Shown piece by piece: positions 5,211 through 12,990 of a stretch of 17,287 bases of DNA. A program made the position numbers and the translations under genes. Each line of letters begins with the position of its first letter. The first letter of the stretch is position 1. The stretch comes from an uncultured Oscillospiraceae bacterium. GTDB taxonomy: Bacteria; Bacillota; Clostridia; Oscillospirales; Oscillospiraceae. The notes below the pieces were generated by a model. It was not told where the DNA came from and searched no databases. It was given only the letters and a program-made list of their open reading frames with translations. The stretch lies in assembly GCA_934569425.1 (NCBI GenBank), contig CAKTKM010000018.1:1-17287 (forward strand), in the 5' to 3' direction.

Positions 5211-5779
5211 CCCCTGCCGCCATTCGTATCGCCACGCCGGAAGATGCGGCGGCGCTGTTGGCAATTTACGCTCCCTATGTGGAAAAAACCGCCATTACCT
5301 TTGAATATGACGTTCCGTCATGGGAGGAATTCCGCACACGCATCATCCGCACCTTACAGCGCTACCCCTATCTGGTGGCGGAGGAAAACGGTATCGCCGT
5401 CGGTTACGCCTATATTGGTTCCTTTGGTACGCGTCCCGCCTATGGCTGGGCGGCGGAGACCAGCATCTACCTGCGGCAGGATACACAGGGCAGAGGGCTC
5501 GGCAAGCAGCTGTATGCCGCGCTGGAGGAGTGTGCAAAGGCGCAGCATATCCAGAACCTCTACGCCTGCATTGCGTATCCGGACGTTGACGACGCCTATC
5601 TTACCGGAAACAGTGTGGCGTTTCACACCCATTTGGGCTACCGAGAAGCTGGGCGGTTTTGTCATTGCGGTTATAAGTTCGGCACATGGTACAATATGGT
5701 CTGGATGGAAAAGCAGATGGGAGATCATGCCGTTCCGCCTGCGCCCTTTCTCCCCTTTCCGGACTTGATCGGAAAATAA
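5207..5779 (+). CDS. GNAT N-acetyltransferase, phosphinothricin-acetyltransferase (Pat) family
   Basis: This is an acetyl-CoA-dependent transferase of 190 residues. The Pat subfamily landmarks are in order: IRIATPEDAAALLAIYAPYV at the N-terminus, TAITFEYDVPS (29-38), the acetyl-CoA loop QGRGLGK (94-100), NSVAFHTHLGY, and the C-terminal GYKFGTWYNMVWMEK. Family members acetylate small amino-acid-like substrates, including phosphinothricin and methionine sulfone/sulfoximine. The native substrate here cannot be read from sequence. It overlaps the TfoX-domain gene by 4 bases, forming a two-gene operon, and ends at a perfect bidirectional terminator. Confidence 0.92.
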   Translation: MTPAAIRIATPEDAAALLAIYAPYVEKTAITFEYDVPSWEEFRTRIIRTLQRYPYLVAEENGIAVGYAYIGSFGTRPAYGWAAETSIYLRQDTQGRGLGKQLYAALEECAKAQHIQNLYACIAYPDVDDAYLTGNSVAFHTHLGYREAGRFCHCGYKFGTWYNMVWMEKQMGDHAVPPAPFLPFPDLIGK

Positions 5780-5783
5780 CATA

Positions 5784-5822
5784 AAAAATGCACCCGAAGC
5801 TACGGGCTTCGGGTGCATTTTT
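5784..5822. terminator. Perfect bidirectional terminator (GNAT / yebC)
   Basis: AAAAATGCACCCGAAGC (5784-5800) is exactly complementary to GCTTCGGGTGCATTTTT (5806-5822) around a 5-base loop, with A and T runs on the outside. It ends both converging operons. Confidence 0.95.
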
Positions 5823-5836
5823 ATGCGTTCTATCCA

Positions 5837-6571
5837 TCAATCCTGCTGCCAGTTATGCCAGACGTTCTGGACATCCTCGTTATCCTCCAGCATATCCAGA
5901 AGCTTGGTCATGCTGCGGACATCGTCCTCGCTGGTCATGGTAATATAGTTCTGGGGAACCATCTCGATCTCGGCGCTTTCAAAGGAATACCCCTTCTCTT
6001 CCAACGCCTTGACGACATCATTGAAGCTGTCGGGATCGGTGGTGACCTCAAACACGGGGCCGTCGGCCTCCACATCCTCAGCGCCAGCCTCCAACGCGTC
6101 CATCATGACGGTCTCCTCGTCCAACTCCTCGTCCTCGTTGTTGATGACGATAACGCCCTTCCGGTCGAAAGACCAGCTGACGCAGCCCTGCGCGCCCATG
6201 CCCTTGCCAAACTTATCAAAGTAGTGGCGCACCTCGGGAGCGGTACGCTGGCGGTTATCGGTCAGTGCTTCCACGATAACGGCCACACCACAGGGACCGT
6301 AGCCCTCGTAGGTAACGGACTCATAGTTGTCGGTATTTCCTGCGCCCAGCGCCTTGTCGATGGTGCGCTTGATGTTGTCGTTGGGCATATTGGCTGCCTT
6401 GGCCTTGGCCACTACGGTGGCAAGACGGGAGTTATTATTGGGATCGCCGCTGCCGCCCTGCTTGACCGCCACGATGATCTCCTTGGCGATCTTAGTGAAC
6501 GCGGCGCTGCGCTTGGCGTCGGCTGCGCCCTTGGTCTTTTGGATATTGTGCCACTTGGAATGTCCGGACAT
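5837..6571 (-). CDS. yebC: YebC/PmpR/TACO1 family protein
   Basis: The 244-residue protein starts with the diagnostic MSGHSKWHNIQ and continues with the conserved KGAADAKRSAAFTKIAKEI, NxRLATVVAKAKAANMPNDNI and YEGYGPCGVAVIVEALTDNRQRT blocks. All three YebC domains are present and length is normal. The family was long annotated as transcriptional regulators. Later work on TACO1 and bacterial YebC proteins ties them to translation of proline-rich stretches, so 'regulator' should be treated cautiously. An AAGGAGAAG ribosome-binding site overlaps the 3' end of nif3, and the gene lies 3 bases after it as the last gene of the trmK operon. Confidence 0.95.
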   Translation of the reverse strand: MSGHSKWHNIQKTKGAADAKRSAAFTKIAKEIIVAVKQGGSGDPNNNSRLATVVAKAKAANMPNDNIKRTIDKALGAGNTDNYESVTYEGYGPCGVAVIVEALTDNRQRTAPEVRHYFDKFGKGMGAQGCVSWSFDRKGVIVINNEDEELDEETVMMDALEAGAEDVEADGPVFEVTTDPDSFNDVVKALEEKGYSFESAEIEMVPQNYITMTSEDDVRSMTKLLDMLEDNEDVQNVWHNWQQD

Positions 6572-6574
6572 AGT

Positions 6575-7363
6575 TTACTTCTCCTTCTTTATGCAATATT
6601 GTATGATCTCTCTGTCATGGGCAGCGGACAGCGCCACCTCTATGTGGGGAAAAGCCCCGCGCAGACGCTGGGCGATCACAGGACAAACCACATTTTCCGT
6701 GGGGAAATGCCCCGCGTCGATCAGGTTCAGCGCCTTTGTATCCAGAAACTGATGATAGCTCAGATCCGAGGTCACAAATGTATCACAGCCCAGCGCCGCA
6801 GCCTGCGCAATGTAGTCTCCGCAGGCACCGCCGCCCACCGCCACGCGGTGTACCGCTTTGCCGCAGTCCACATAGCGCAGACCATTACAGCCCAAATATT
6901 TTATCACATCTTGTAGGAATTCTACAAGGGGTTTTTCGCAATTTAGCGTTCCAAACCGGCCAATTTTTTCCTCCGTCAGGGGTTTTGTGTCCACAAGCCC
7001 CAATTTTTCCGCCAGCGCGTCGTTGACGCCCCCCTCTGCCGCGTCCAGATTGGTGTGCATGCAGATGGCCGACACGCCGCCCCGCAGCAGCATGGTGATG
7101 ATTCGCCCCTGTGCGTCGTCCGACGTCACATGCTGTACCTTGTGCCACGCGCAGTTCATCACCGGATGGTGCGCCACGATCAGGTCGGTGCCGGTTCGCA
7201 GCGCCTCTTCCGCAACTGCCTCCGTCACATCCAGCGACACCAGCACCCTGCGCACCTCCGCGGCGCCGTCGCCTACCAGCAGACCCACGTTATCCCAATC
7301 CATCTTAAGTTCACGGGGCGCCCAGCGGTACAAGTAAGTCTCAATATCCCTCACGCAGGTCAA
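6575..7363 (-). CDS. Nif3-like dinuclear metal-centre protein (DUF34/YqfO family), TTG start
   Basis: This 262-residue member of the Nif3/DUF34 family forms hexamers and binds two metal ions. Its role is debated, with GTP cyclohydrolase-type annotation being doubtful. Metal ligands visible are His65-His66 in AHHP, Asp107 in HTNLD, and His219/Glu223 in DAGHFPTEN; DNVGLLVG marks the N-terminus. It is the short form, lacking the PII-like insert found in longer YqfO proteins. The start is a TTG at 7361-7363 that overlaps the trmK stop as TTGA, with AGAGGGAT upstream; a GTG three codons later is the alternative. The pairing with trmK is typical of Firmicutes. Confidence 0.93.
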   Translation of the reverse strand: MTCVRDIETYLYRWAPRELKMDWDNVGLLVGDGAAEVRRVLVSLDVTEAVAEEALRTGTDLIVAHHPVMNCAWHKVQHVTSDDAQGRIITMLLRGGVSAICMHTNLDAAEGGVNDALAEKLGLVDTKPLTEEKIGRFGTLNCEKPLVEFLQDVIKYLGCNGLRYVDCGKAVHRVAVGGGACGDYIAQAAALGCDTFVTSDLSYHQFLDTKALNLIDAGHFPTENVVCPVIAQRLRGAFPHIEVALSAAHDREIIQYCIKKEK

Positions 7364-8055
7364 ATGGCATCCCTCTTTTCCTGTAAAATACGGGCAATTT
7401 TTGTCAACGTTTCTGCCTTTACAGCATTTTCTTTTATAGCAGAATGGCGTAGTCCGGCAATCGCCTTTTCCAGCTTTTCGATCCGCTGCTCCAGATAGCG
7501 GACATACAGGGGATCCCCCTCCAGCAGCACACCGCCGTACTGCTGCGCCGGTGTCAAAGGCAGCTGCTGTCCGCCGCGAACGGCAAACACCGGATAAAGA
7601 TGTTCCTTGTCCAGCACCAGCCGTTCTTCCGTAAAGTAATATCCATTGTCAACCAGCCATTTTCTGAGCATTTCTACCTTTGTCATTGGCTGAAGCAGCA
7701 GCAGATGACCACCTGCCGCCGTCCATGGTGCATTGCGCAGGATCAGCTGGATCGTCTCGCCCCCCATACCGGCAATTACCACGGTATCCGCTTCCTCCGG
7801 TGAAACGTTGTCCAACCCTGCGCAAAGTCGAAAGTCGATCCCGGACACGGCGTACTCCGCCGCCGTCTGGCAGGCATGCTCCAGCGGTCCGGACACAATA
7901 TCCGAGGCGATGGCGCCTTTGATCCGCCCTTTTTGCAGCAAATACACCGGCAGATAACCGTGATCCGTCCCCACATCCGCCAGACGGCTGCCGGCAGGTA
8001 CCATGTCCGCCAGCAGCTGCAGGCGGGGCTGTAAAACCAGTTCCTTCATCATCAT
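7360..8055 (-). CDS. trmK: tRNA (adenine(22)-N(1))-methyltransferase TrmK
   Basis: This SAM-dependent methyltransferase makes m1A22 in bacterial tRNA. The 231-residue protein has the family's SAM site ADVGTDHGYLP (26-36), then IASDIVSGPLEHA, VIAGMGGETI, and a C-terminal coiled helix (YLEQRIEKLEKAIAGLRHS) used to grip tRNA. Three consecutive ATG codons (8047-8055) can start the protein, and none has a good ribosome-binding site. A further in-frame ATG at 8073 lies inside the preceding hairpin and would add residues absent from the family. It overlaps nif3 by 4 bases. No promoter is evident between the hairpin and the start. Confidence 0.93.
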   Translation of the reverse strand: MMMKELVLQPRLQLLADMVPAGSRLADVGTDHGYLPVYLLQKGRIKGAIASDIVSGPLEHACQTAAEYAVSGIDFRLCAGLDNVSPEEADTVVIAGMGGETIQLILRNAPWTAAGGHLLLLQPMTKVEMLRKWLVDNGYYFTEERLVLDKEHLYPVFAVRGGQQLPLTPAQQYGGVLLEGDPLYVRYLEQRIEKLEKAIAGLRHSAIKENAVKAETLTKIARILQEKRDAI

Positions 8056-8065
8056 AAACAGGATA

Positions 8066-8093
8066 AAACGCATACGGCACGCCGTATGCGTTT
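8066..8093 (-). terminator. Strong hairpin (terminator or attenuator) between DUF1858 gene and trmK
   Basis: AAACGCATACGGC and GCCGTATGCGTTT are perfectly complementary 13-base arms around 2 bases (in practice 12 bp with a 4-base loop). On the minus strand a short TTTT precedes ATCC, so the U-tract is weak. It lies 10 bases from the trmK start. Confidence 0.7.
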
Positions 8094-8107
8094 ATCGTGT
8101 TGATCCG

Positions 8108-8317
8108 TTACTCGGCCTTGCCGTTGGCGGCCTCGTTGACCACAGCCAGCAGCTTGTCAACGTCAACGCCGTGAACCGCGCAGGCCTCTTCCACAGTTTC
8201 ACCGCGGGAAGAAGGACAGCCCAGGCAATGCATACCGATAGAGAGGAAGATGGGCGCTGTCTGGGGTGCGATGTCCAGAATATCGCCGATAATGGTATCT
8301 TTGGTAATTTCGATCAT
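8108..8317 (-). CDS. DUF1858 domain protein, 69 aa
   Basis: This small protein fits DUF1858: ITKDTIIGDILDIAPQTAPIFLSIGMHCLGCPSSRGETVEEAC. The CLGC motif and following Cys resemble the redox or metal-binding thiol pair seen in stand-alone DUF1858 proteins and in fusions to hybrid-cluster or disulfide-handling proteins. The biochemical role is unproven. The start is the ATG at 8315-8317, preceded by GGAGGTCACAAAC; an upstream in-frame TTG lies within the ribosome-binding site and is rejected. It has its own consensus promoter, and a hairpin separates it from trmK. Confidence 0.9.
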   Translation of the reverse strand: MIEITKDTIIGDILDIAPQTAPIFLSIGMHCLGCPSSRGETVEEACAVHGVDVDKLLAVVNEAANGKAE

Positions 8318-8346
8318 GTTTGTGACCTCCAAGAGTATTTTAGGAT

Positions 8347-8375
8347 AGTATACCCCAAAAGGCCGCGTTTTTCAA
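8347..8375 (-). promoter_or_regulatory. Promoter of the DUF1858 gene (possibly also trmK-nif3-yebC)
   Basis: On the minus strand, TTGAAA (plus 8370-8375) and TATACT (8347-8352) are 17 bp apart. A weak CCGCG/CGCGG hairpin in 8363-8391, which could end the upstream VWA transcript, overlaps it. Confidence 0.75.
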
Positions 8376-8403
8376 CAAGAATCGCGGAAAATTTTCTTTT
8401 CTG

Positions 8404-10116
8404 TCATAACTGCTGGATCTGCCCCTGGATCAGCTTACTGACAGCATCGGCAAACCAACCGACCGTCGGGATCCTGGTCAGTGCCTTTCCGTAGATCTTC
8501 CTGCCGTTTTCCAGCTCCATGTCGCTTCCGGTAAAGACGCAGACCGGCGTGATCCCCCTGCGGCGCAGAATGCCTGCCTCGGCGGCGGTATCCTCCACGC
8601 CCCGCTTCCCGCTGTATACATATCCCCCCACAGGCAACGCGCCAATGGGGATCCTCTGGTCATCGTTGGGGCTGGCATCGGACAAAACGATCAGCAGCCG
8701 GTGATCGGCATGGCCGCCGCGCAGCAGCCATCCCATCGCCCGCAGCGCCAGACCATCACGGTTCCACCCTGCTGCCACATAATCGAAAATGGCGTCATTC
8801 TTCCCCCGCTGATCATACTCCCGCAGGATCCGCAGCACTGTGCATCCGCTGACGGAGCAGAAAGCCGTCACCCGCACAGGGATGCGGCAGCGCTCCAGGC
8901 TTTCCGCAATGAGATACGCCTGTGTGGACAGTTTCTCCTGCTGCTGGTTTTGGGACGCGGAACCATCCAGCAGGATGTCCACCGTCAGATCTCCCAGTTC
9001 ACTCTGCTGCCGCTGCACAAACAGCTTTTCCTCCTGCAGGGCGGCGCCGCGCCACGCGATCGGCGCATACAGCTGTCCCGTGCGGGAAAGCTCGGCGGAC
9101 ACGTCGCTCTGCAGCAGAATGGTATTTTGCAGCTTTTGTGCCAGCCGGGCAATGATCAGCTGGTTCTCCACCAGATGCGCCTGATAGTACGCCCTGTTTT
9201 TCTCCCGCTGCTTCCGGAAGGTCTCCACATCCCACGCGGTCTCCCGGCTCAATTCGTGTTTGGACGGTACGCCCCTGGTAAAGTGAAGCCTGCAATTCCG
9301 GTGGACGCCGGTACACAGCTCCGCCTCCGCACGAGCCAGCTCCGGCGGTGTCAGCATGGAAACCCCGAAGCAGTCCTCCACATAGCGCCGCAGGATCGGC
9401 TCCGGCGTCTTTCCCTGCAAAAAGGACAGCAGATGCGGCTGCTCCTTCCCATTTTCCTCCTCGTCCGGACCGCCGGACTGCTGCTCCAGACGGCGCAGGG
9501 CATTGGGGCGCACAAAGCGGCTGCTTTTTCTGCCTTTTCCCCCGATGGAACGTCCTGCCCACATACTCCACTGGAGATCCGTCACGCTGCGGCGGGCGCG
9601 CTGAAAATAGCGGTACAGCATCGCTTCCATCTGCTCCGCGATCTGCTGCTCGTCCCACGCCGGGTCAAAGGTCAAGGCATCCAGCGCCGCCTTCTGCCAT
9701 GGATCCTCCTGCTTCGGCTCTCCCAGCGCGCGGCGGAACCATGCCGCCCGCAGACACTCCAAGCTGCGGGGATCGGCGCTATGCGTTTCGGAGAGTACCC
9801 TGCGGGCATATTCCTTCCGCAGCTCCTCCAACACAGGCCGCTCCTTCACCGCTTTCTGATAGGCCACGCCCTCCAATCCCAGCCAGAACAATTCACTGTA
9901 AAGCTCCCCTCTCTGCTGATGCTGAAAGGTGTGGAACAACGGCTGAAAGATGTCAAACCGATAGTACCGGTACACCGCGCCGATCATGGTGTTGAGATAT
10001 AATTCCGCCTCGCCCCCGCTGTCATATGCCTGAAACTCCGGACGAACGTCATAGCTTCCCGCGCCGTTCCACGTCTGATTGGCCGCACGGCGGCTTTGTA
10101 TGTCTTCTCTGTCCAT
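8404..10116 (-). CDS. VWA domain protein, NorD/CbbO-like partner of the MoxR ATPase
   Basis: The protein has 570 residues. The N-terminal two thirds are helical and of no recognised family (YLNTMIGAVYRYYRFDIFQPL; Arg-rich GKGRKSSRFVRPN near the middle). The C-terminal VWA domain (about 379-570) keeps the metal-ion-dependent adhesion site DGSAS (384-388) and a second acidic loop, SDASPNDD (479-486). Known NorD/CbbO-type proteins use such VWA domains as adaptors that bring a client to the MoxR ATPase. The start is the ATG at 10114-10116, one base after the ATPase stop, with GGGAAGTGAT before it; the frame's further upstream codons overlap the ATPase gene. No client metalloenzyme gene is next to the pair, so the target is unknown. 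Confidence 0.85.
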   Translation of the reverse strand: MDREDIQSRRAANQTWNGAGSYDVRPEFQAYDSGGEAELYLNTMIGAVYRYYRFDIFQPLFHTFQHQQRGELYSELFWLGLEGVAYQKAVKERPVLEELRKEYARRVLSETHSADPRSLECLRAAWFRRALGEPKQEDPWQKAALDALTFDPAWDEQQIAEQMEAMLYRYFQRARRSVTDLQWSMWAGRSIGGKGRKSSRFVRPNALRRLEQQSGGPDEEENGKEQPHLLSFLQGKTPEPILRRYVEDCFGVSMLTPPELARAEAELCTGVHRNCRLHFTRGVPSKHELSRETAWDVETFRKQREKNRAYYQAHLVENQLIIARLAQKLQNTILLQSDVSAELSRTGQLYAPIAWRGAALQEEKLFVQRQQSELGDLTVDILLDGSASQNQQQEKLSTQAYLIAESLERCRIPVRVTAFCSVSGCTVLRILREYDQRGKNDAIFDYVAAGWNRDGLALRAMGWLLRGGHADHRLLIVLSDASPNDDQRIPIGALPVGGYVYSGKRGVEDTAAEAGILRRRGITPVCVFTGSDMELENGRKIYGKALTRIPTVGWFADAVSKLIQGQIQQL

Positions 10117-10117
10117 A

Positions 10118-11044
10118 TCACTTCCCGAACAGCTTTGCCCGGTCAGCATCCTTGGGGATACGGCTCCATACCGCATCGGCCACCAGCTGCCGTTCAAAGG
10201 GGTCAAATGCCTTGTTGATGATCCCCAGCTTCAGCGCCTCGCCGGAGGTAATACCCTTCTCGATCAGCTGCAGCGCCGACAGCAGCCCCCGCAGATCCAA
10301 TGCCTTGGTGGATATTTCGCCATTGTCGCACTTCTGCCGCAGGTCGCGGAACAAGGCGCTGAACTGCTCTACCCACTTGCCGCTCAGCTCCGGAAAGCCG
10401 CGCCGCAGCAGCTTTTGCAGGTTTTCCTCGGAAATGACCGGCATGTCCAACACCACAAAGCGGGACACCAGCGCCTCGTTCAGTTCCCGGGTACCGGCAT
10501 AACCGTAGTTCATGGTACCGATGAAGCGAGTGGCTGGTGCAAGGTCAATGCGCTCATAGCCGGGTACGTCGATGACACGTCGAAAGTCCAATGCGGCGTG
10601 CAGCACCGCCAGTGCCTCGTTTTTTGCCATATTTACCTCATCCAGCACACCAAAGCCACCCATGCGGGCGCACTGACAGATCGGTCCCTCCCGAAACACG
10701 ACCCTGCCGTCCCGCAGCGTGTCCGCGCCGATCAGGGACGCAGCGTCCACATTGACATACATGGAGACATCCCAGCAGGGACGACCAAACACCGTGGCCA
10801 GATTCTCCGCCAGCACATTCTTTCCGGTAGCCTTCGGGCCGGCCAGCAGCAGATGCTGGCCGCACAGCAGCGCCGCCGCAGCGCTCTCCCATATCTCCCT
10901 GCCGTAGTACAGAAAACGCGGTGTCGGGATACGCGGCAGCGCATCCGCCGCGGCGGGATACTGGTCGCGGAACCGGCGTATCTCCTCCAGAAGCGCCGGG
11001 CTGACGCCCTCATCCTGAAGCTCTTTCCAAACATCCATGGTCAT
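10118..11044 (-). CDS. MoxR-family AAA+ ATPase with unusual Walker A
   Basis: This AAA+ ATPase of 308 residues belongs to the MoxR/NorQ/CbbQ group, which remodels or inserts cofactors into protein clients together with a VWA partner. Motifs are Walker A GPKATGKN (69-76), Walker B FGVLDE (131-136), sensor-1 GTMNYGY and the arginine finger ALVSRF. The Walker A Thr/Ser that normally contacts Mg2+ is Asn76, which could reduce or alter ATP use or be a subfamily trait. The frame is open far upstream, but coding similarity begins at MTMDVWKEL. ATG at 11042-11044 (AAGGG 4 bases away) is chosen, with ATG 11036-11038 as alternative. The VWA gene follows immediately. Confidence 0.9.
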   Translation of the reverse strand: MTMDVWKELQDEGVSPALLEEIRRFRDQYPAAADALPRIPTPRFLYYGREIWESAAAALLCGQHLLLAGPKATGKNVLAENLATVFGRPCWDVSMYVNVDAASLIGADTLRDGRVVFREGPICQCARMGGFGVLDEVNMAKNEALAVLHAALDFRRVIDVPGYERIDLAPATRFIGTMNYGYAGTRELNEALVSRFVVLDMPVISEENLQKLLRRGFPELSGKWVEQFSALFRDLRQKCDNGEISTKALDLRGLLSALQLIEKGITSGEALKLGIINKAFDPFERQLVADAVWSRIPKDADRAKLFGK

Positions 11045-11069
11045 ACCGCCCTTCTGTTTTTGATGGCAT

Positions 11070-11103
11070 ATTATACGCCCCAATCCCGTTAACCGCACGT
11101 TAA
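11070..11103 (-). promoter_or_regulatory. MoxR-VWA promoter with TTAACG direct repeat
   Basis: On the minus strand a perfect -10 TATAAT (plus 11070-11075) has no -35 consensus at the right distance. Two copies of TTAACG (11087-11092 and 11098-11103), exactly 11 bp apart, flank the -35 position. This suggests an activator or repressor binding on one face of the helix. Confidence 0.5.
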
Positions 11104-11131
11104 GAATGTGCTGAAGGCCGTCATTTTTTGT

Positions 11132-11164
11132 AAAAAGCTGCCGGAGCCGTTCAGCGGCTCCGGC
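11132..11164 (-). terminator. Terminator after the second GNAT gene
   Basis: GCCGGAGCCG and CGGCTCCGGC form a perfect 10-bp stem with a 5-base loop. On the minus strand it is followed by AGCTTTTTAC. Confidence 0.85.
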
Positions 11165-11174
11165 GAGAGATCCT

Positions 11175-11696
11175 TTATAGCTTTTTCTCAAGGCAAACCA
11201 GCTGCACATCGGGAATGCCGTTAAAGACGCAGGGCATGATGCCCGCTTCCCAGTAGCCAAGGCCGGCGTACATTTTCCGTGCGATCCGGTTGCGGGCGTT
11301 GGTATCCATCCGCAGATAGGGACACCCATGCTCGCGGGCATAGTCCTCGTAAAACCGTACAAACGCGGTGCCATATCCCTTTCCGGAGCAGGCGGGCTCC
11401 ACCACCAGTGTGTGCAGCACCATCACCTGCCGATCCGGCACATCCGGATAACGCCAGGGTACCTCGGCATACACCGGTACCTGTTCCTGATTGATGCGGG
11501 CTGCCGCCGCCACGATGCCCTCCTGCTCCAACACGAACATATCATCAGCTTCGATGGCAGTACGCGCCGTGTCCGCCGTCGGGTATACGCCCCGGATCCA
11601 GCCCACGGTGGAGCGTCCCTGCTCCTCGCTGTCGTGGATATGGTCATAGATGGCTGCAATGGACGGAATGTCCGCTAAGGTGGCTTTTCGGATCAT
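11175..11696 (-). CDS. GNAT family N-acetyltransferase
   Basis: This 173-residue acetyltransferase starts MIRKATLADIPSIAAIYD and carries the acetyl-CoA loop ACSGKGYG within VVEPACSGKGYGTAFVRFYEDYAREHG. It is followed by the LRMDTNARNRIARKMYAGLGYWEAG region typical of general GNATs acting on small molecules or protein N-termini. The substrate cannot be inferred. The start is the ATG at 11694-11696 with GGAGGAATTC before it; the open frame upstream has no ribosome-binding site. It is monocistronic, divergent from the SDR gene, and has its own terminator. Confidence 0.92.
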   Translation of the reverse strand: MIRKATLADIPSIAAIYDHIHDSEEQGRSTVGWIRGVYPTADTARTAIEADDMFVLEQEGIVAAAARINQEQVPVYAEVPWRYPDVPDRQVMVLHTLVVEPACSGKGYGTAFVRFYEDYAREHGCPYLRMDTNARNRIARKMYAGLGYWEAGIMPCVFNGIPDVQLVCLEKKL

Positions 11697-11737
11697 GAAA
11701 GAATTCCTCCTGCTGTGATAAAATAGGCGGCAGCGCC

Positions 11738-11766
11738 TTGCAAAAGCCTGCCGTGCATGGCATAAT
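11738..11766 (+). promoter_or_regulatory. Probable promoter of the SDR gene
   Basis: TTGCAA (11738-11743) and CATAAT (11761-11766) are separated by 17 bp, about 25 bases before the ATG. Confidence 0.55.
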
Positions 11767-11791
11767 AAAAGCAAAGAAAGGGCGGGATACT

Positions 11792-12565
11792 ATGAAAAAG
11801 ATCGCAGTTATAACCGGCGCTTCCAGCGGAATGGGAAAGCGCTTCGCCGAGACGGTGGATCAATTCGGCGTCTTCGACGAGGTGTGGGTCATCGCCCGCA
11901 GAAAGGATCAGCTGGAAACGCTGCGCGGCACGGTGCCGTTCCCGGTTCGTGTATTGGCTCTGGATCTGACCGACCGTGCCAGTTTTGCCGTCTATGCCGC
12001 CGCGTTGGCGGAGGAACCGGTACAGGTGGGTCTTCTGATGAACTGCAGCGGCTTTGGCAAGTTCGGTGCGGTGCTGGATACGCCGCTGGATGTCAACCTT
12101 AATATGACCGACCTGAACTGTCAGGCGGTGGTGGCCATGTGCCAGCTGACGGCGCCCCATATGCCGCGGGGCAGCCGGATCATCAATATCGCCTCGGTGG
12201 CAGCCTTCCAGCCCATTCCGTATATTGACGTATACGGCGCCACAAAGGCCTTCGTTCTCAGCTTCAGCAGAGCGCTGAACCGCGAACTGCGCCATCAGGG
12301 CGTCGGCGTAACGGCCGTGTGTCCTTTCTGGACAAAAACCGCTTTTTTTGACCGCGCCATCTCCCCCGACGGCGAAACAATCGTCAAAAAATATGCCGCC
12401 ATGTATGATCCTGACGACATCGTGCGCCGGACGTGGCGGGATGCCAAGCGCGGAAGGGACGTTTGTATGTACGGCTTTGTCGCCCGCACGCAGGCGGCGC
12501 TGACAAAGCTGCTGCCCCACCGTCTTGTGATGGACGTGTGGATGAAGCAGCAAAAGCTTTCATAG
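11792..12565 (+). CDS. Short-chain dehydrogenase/reductase (SDR)
   Basis: This 257-residue NAD(P)-dependent oxidoreductase has a classical SDR layout: nucleotide-binding TGASSGMG (8-15), a basic ARRKDQL after strand 2 that favours NADP, the catalytic Ser135 in NIASVAAF, and Tyr148/Lys152 in YGATK. The usual NNAG motif is replaced by NCSGFG (84-89), seen in some SDRs acting on lipids or ketones. The start is ATG 11792 with AAGGGCGGG upstream; earlier in-frame codons lack a site. It converges on the MarR gene with only 5 bases between stops and no visible terminator. The substrate is unknown. Confidence 0.92.
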   Translation: MKKIAVITGASSGMGKRFAETVDQFGVFDEVWVIARRKDQLETLRGTVPFPVRVLALDLTDRASFAVYAAALAEEPVQVGLLMNCSGFGKFGAVLDTPLDVNLNMTDLNCQAVVAMCQLTAPHMPRGSRIINIASVAAFQPIPYIDVYGATKAFVLSFSRALNRELRHQGVGVTAVCPFWTKTAFFDRAISPDGETIVKKYAAMYDPDDIVRRTWRDAKRGRDVCMYGFVARTQAALTKLLPHRLVMDVWMKQQKLS

Positions 12566-12570
12566 TGCGC

Positions 12571-12978
12571 TTACAGCTCCGTGTTTTGCAGCTTCCGGCA
12601 GATACGCAGCAGCGCCTCCGCATCCTCCGGGCCAATGCTGTCCCGCAGCTTTTCCTGCGCCCGTTCCCATAGGGCGACGCCATGTGCCAGTGTTTCCCTC
12701 CCCATCGCTGTCAATGCAAAGGTCTTGCCGCGCCCCGCTGTGGGCGCGACAAGGCCTTTCTTTTCCAAGGTTTTCACATTCCGCACCATCGTGGTGCGGT
12801 CAAGCCCCACGCGCTCCGCCCACTGGCTGAGATTGGCCTTTTCCATGCGGAAAAGATTGATCAGCAGATAGTATTGGGGGACGGACAAACCGGAGGGTTC
12901 CAGCATCCTGTCGTAATATTCGGTTGCCCACAGCGCTCCCCGGCGCAGATTGGTGCAGTAGCAGGGACTGTCATACAT
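12571..12978 (-). CDS. MarR family winged-helix regulator with N-terminal Cys-x-Cys
   Basis: This 135-residue regulator has dimerisation helices at both ends. Its recognition region is LSQWAERVGLDRTTMVRNVKTLEKKGLV and its beta-wing is AGRGKTFALTAMG. The N-terminus carries Cys6 and Cys8 (SPCYCTNLRRG), a feature of a MarR subgroup in which the thiols could sense redox state or metals. The ATG at 12976-12978 follows GGAGCGAATCTC. It lies 12 bases behind the DUF2148 gene, so both are probably transcribed from the promoter at 13588-13616. The large inverted repeat there is its likely binding site (autoregulation). Confidence 0.92.
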   Translation of the reverse strand: MYDSPCYCTNLRRGALWATEYYDRMLEPSGLSVPQYYLLINLFRMEKANLSQWAERVGLDRTTMVRNVKTLEKKGLVAPTAGRGKTFALTAMGRETLAHGVALWERAQEKLRDSIGPEDAEALLRICRKLQNTEL

Positions 12979-12990
12979 GAGATTCGCTCC

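Noticed and set aside
5813..6916. Long plus-strand frame opposite yebC and nif3
   Set aside because: It covers two well-supported minus-strand genes and starts inside a terminator; its composition is that of a shadow frame.
8701..10002. 433-codon plus-strand frame opposite the VWA gene
   Set aside because: The minus strand carries clear MIDAS motifs and coupling to the ATPase. The plus frame lacks a ribosome-binding site and recognisable domains.
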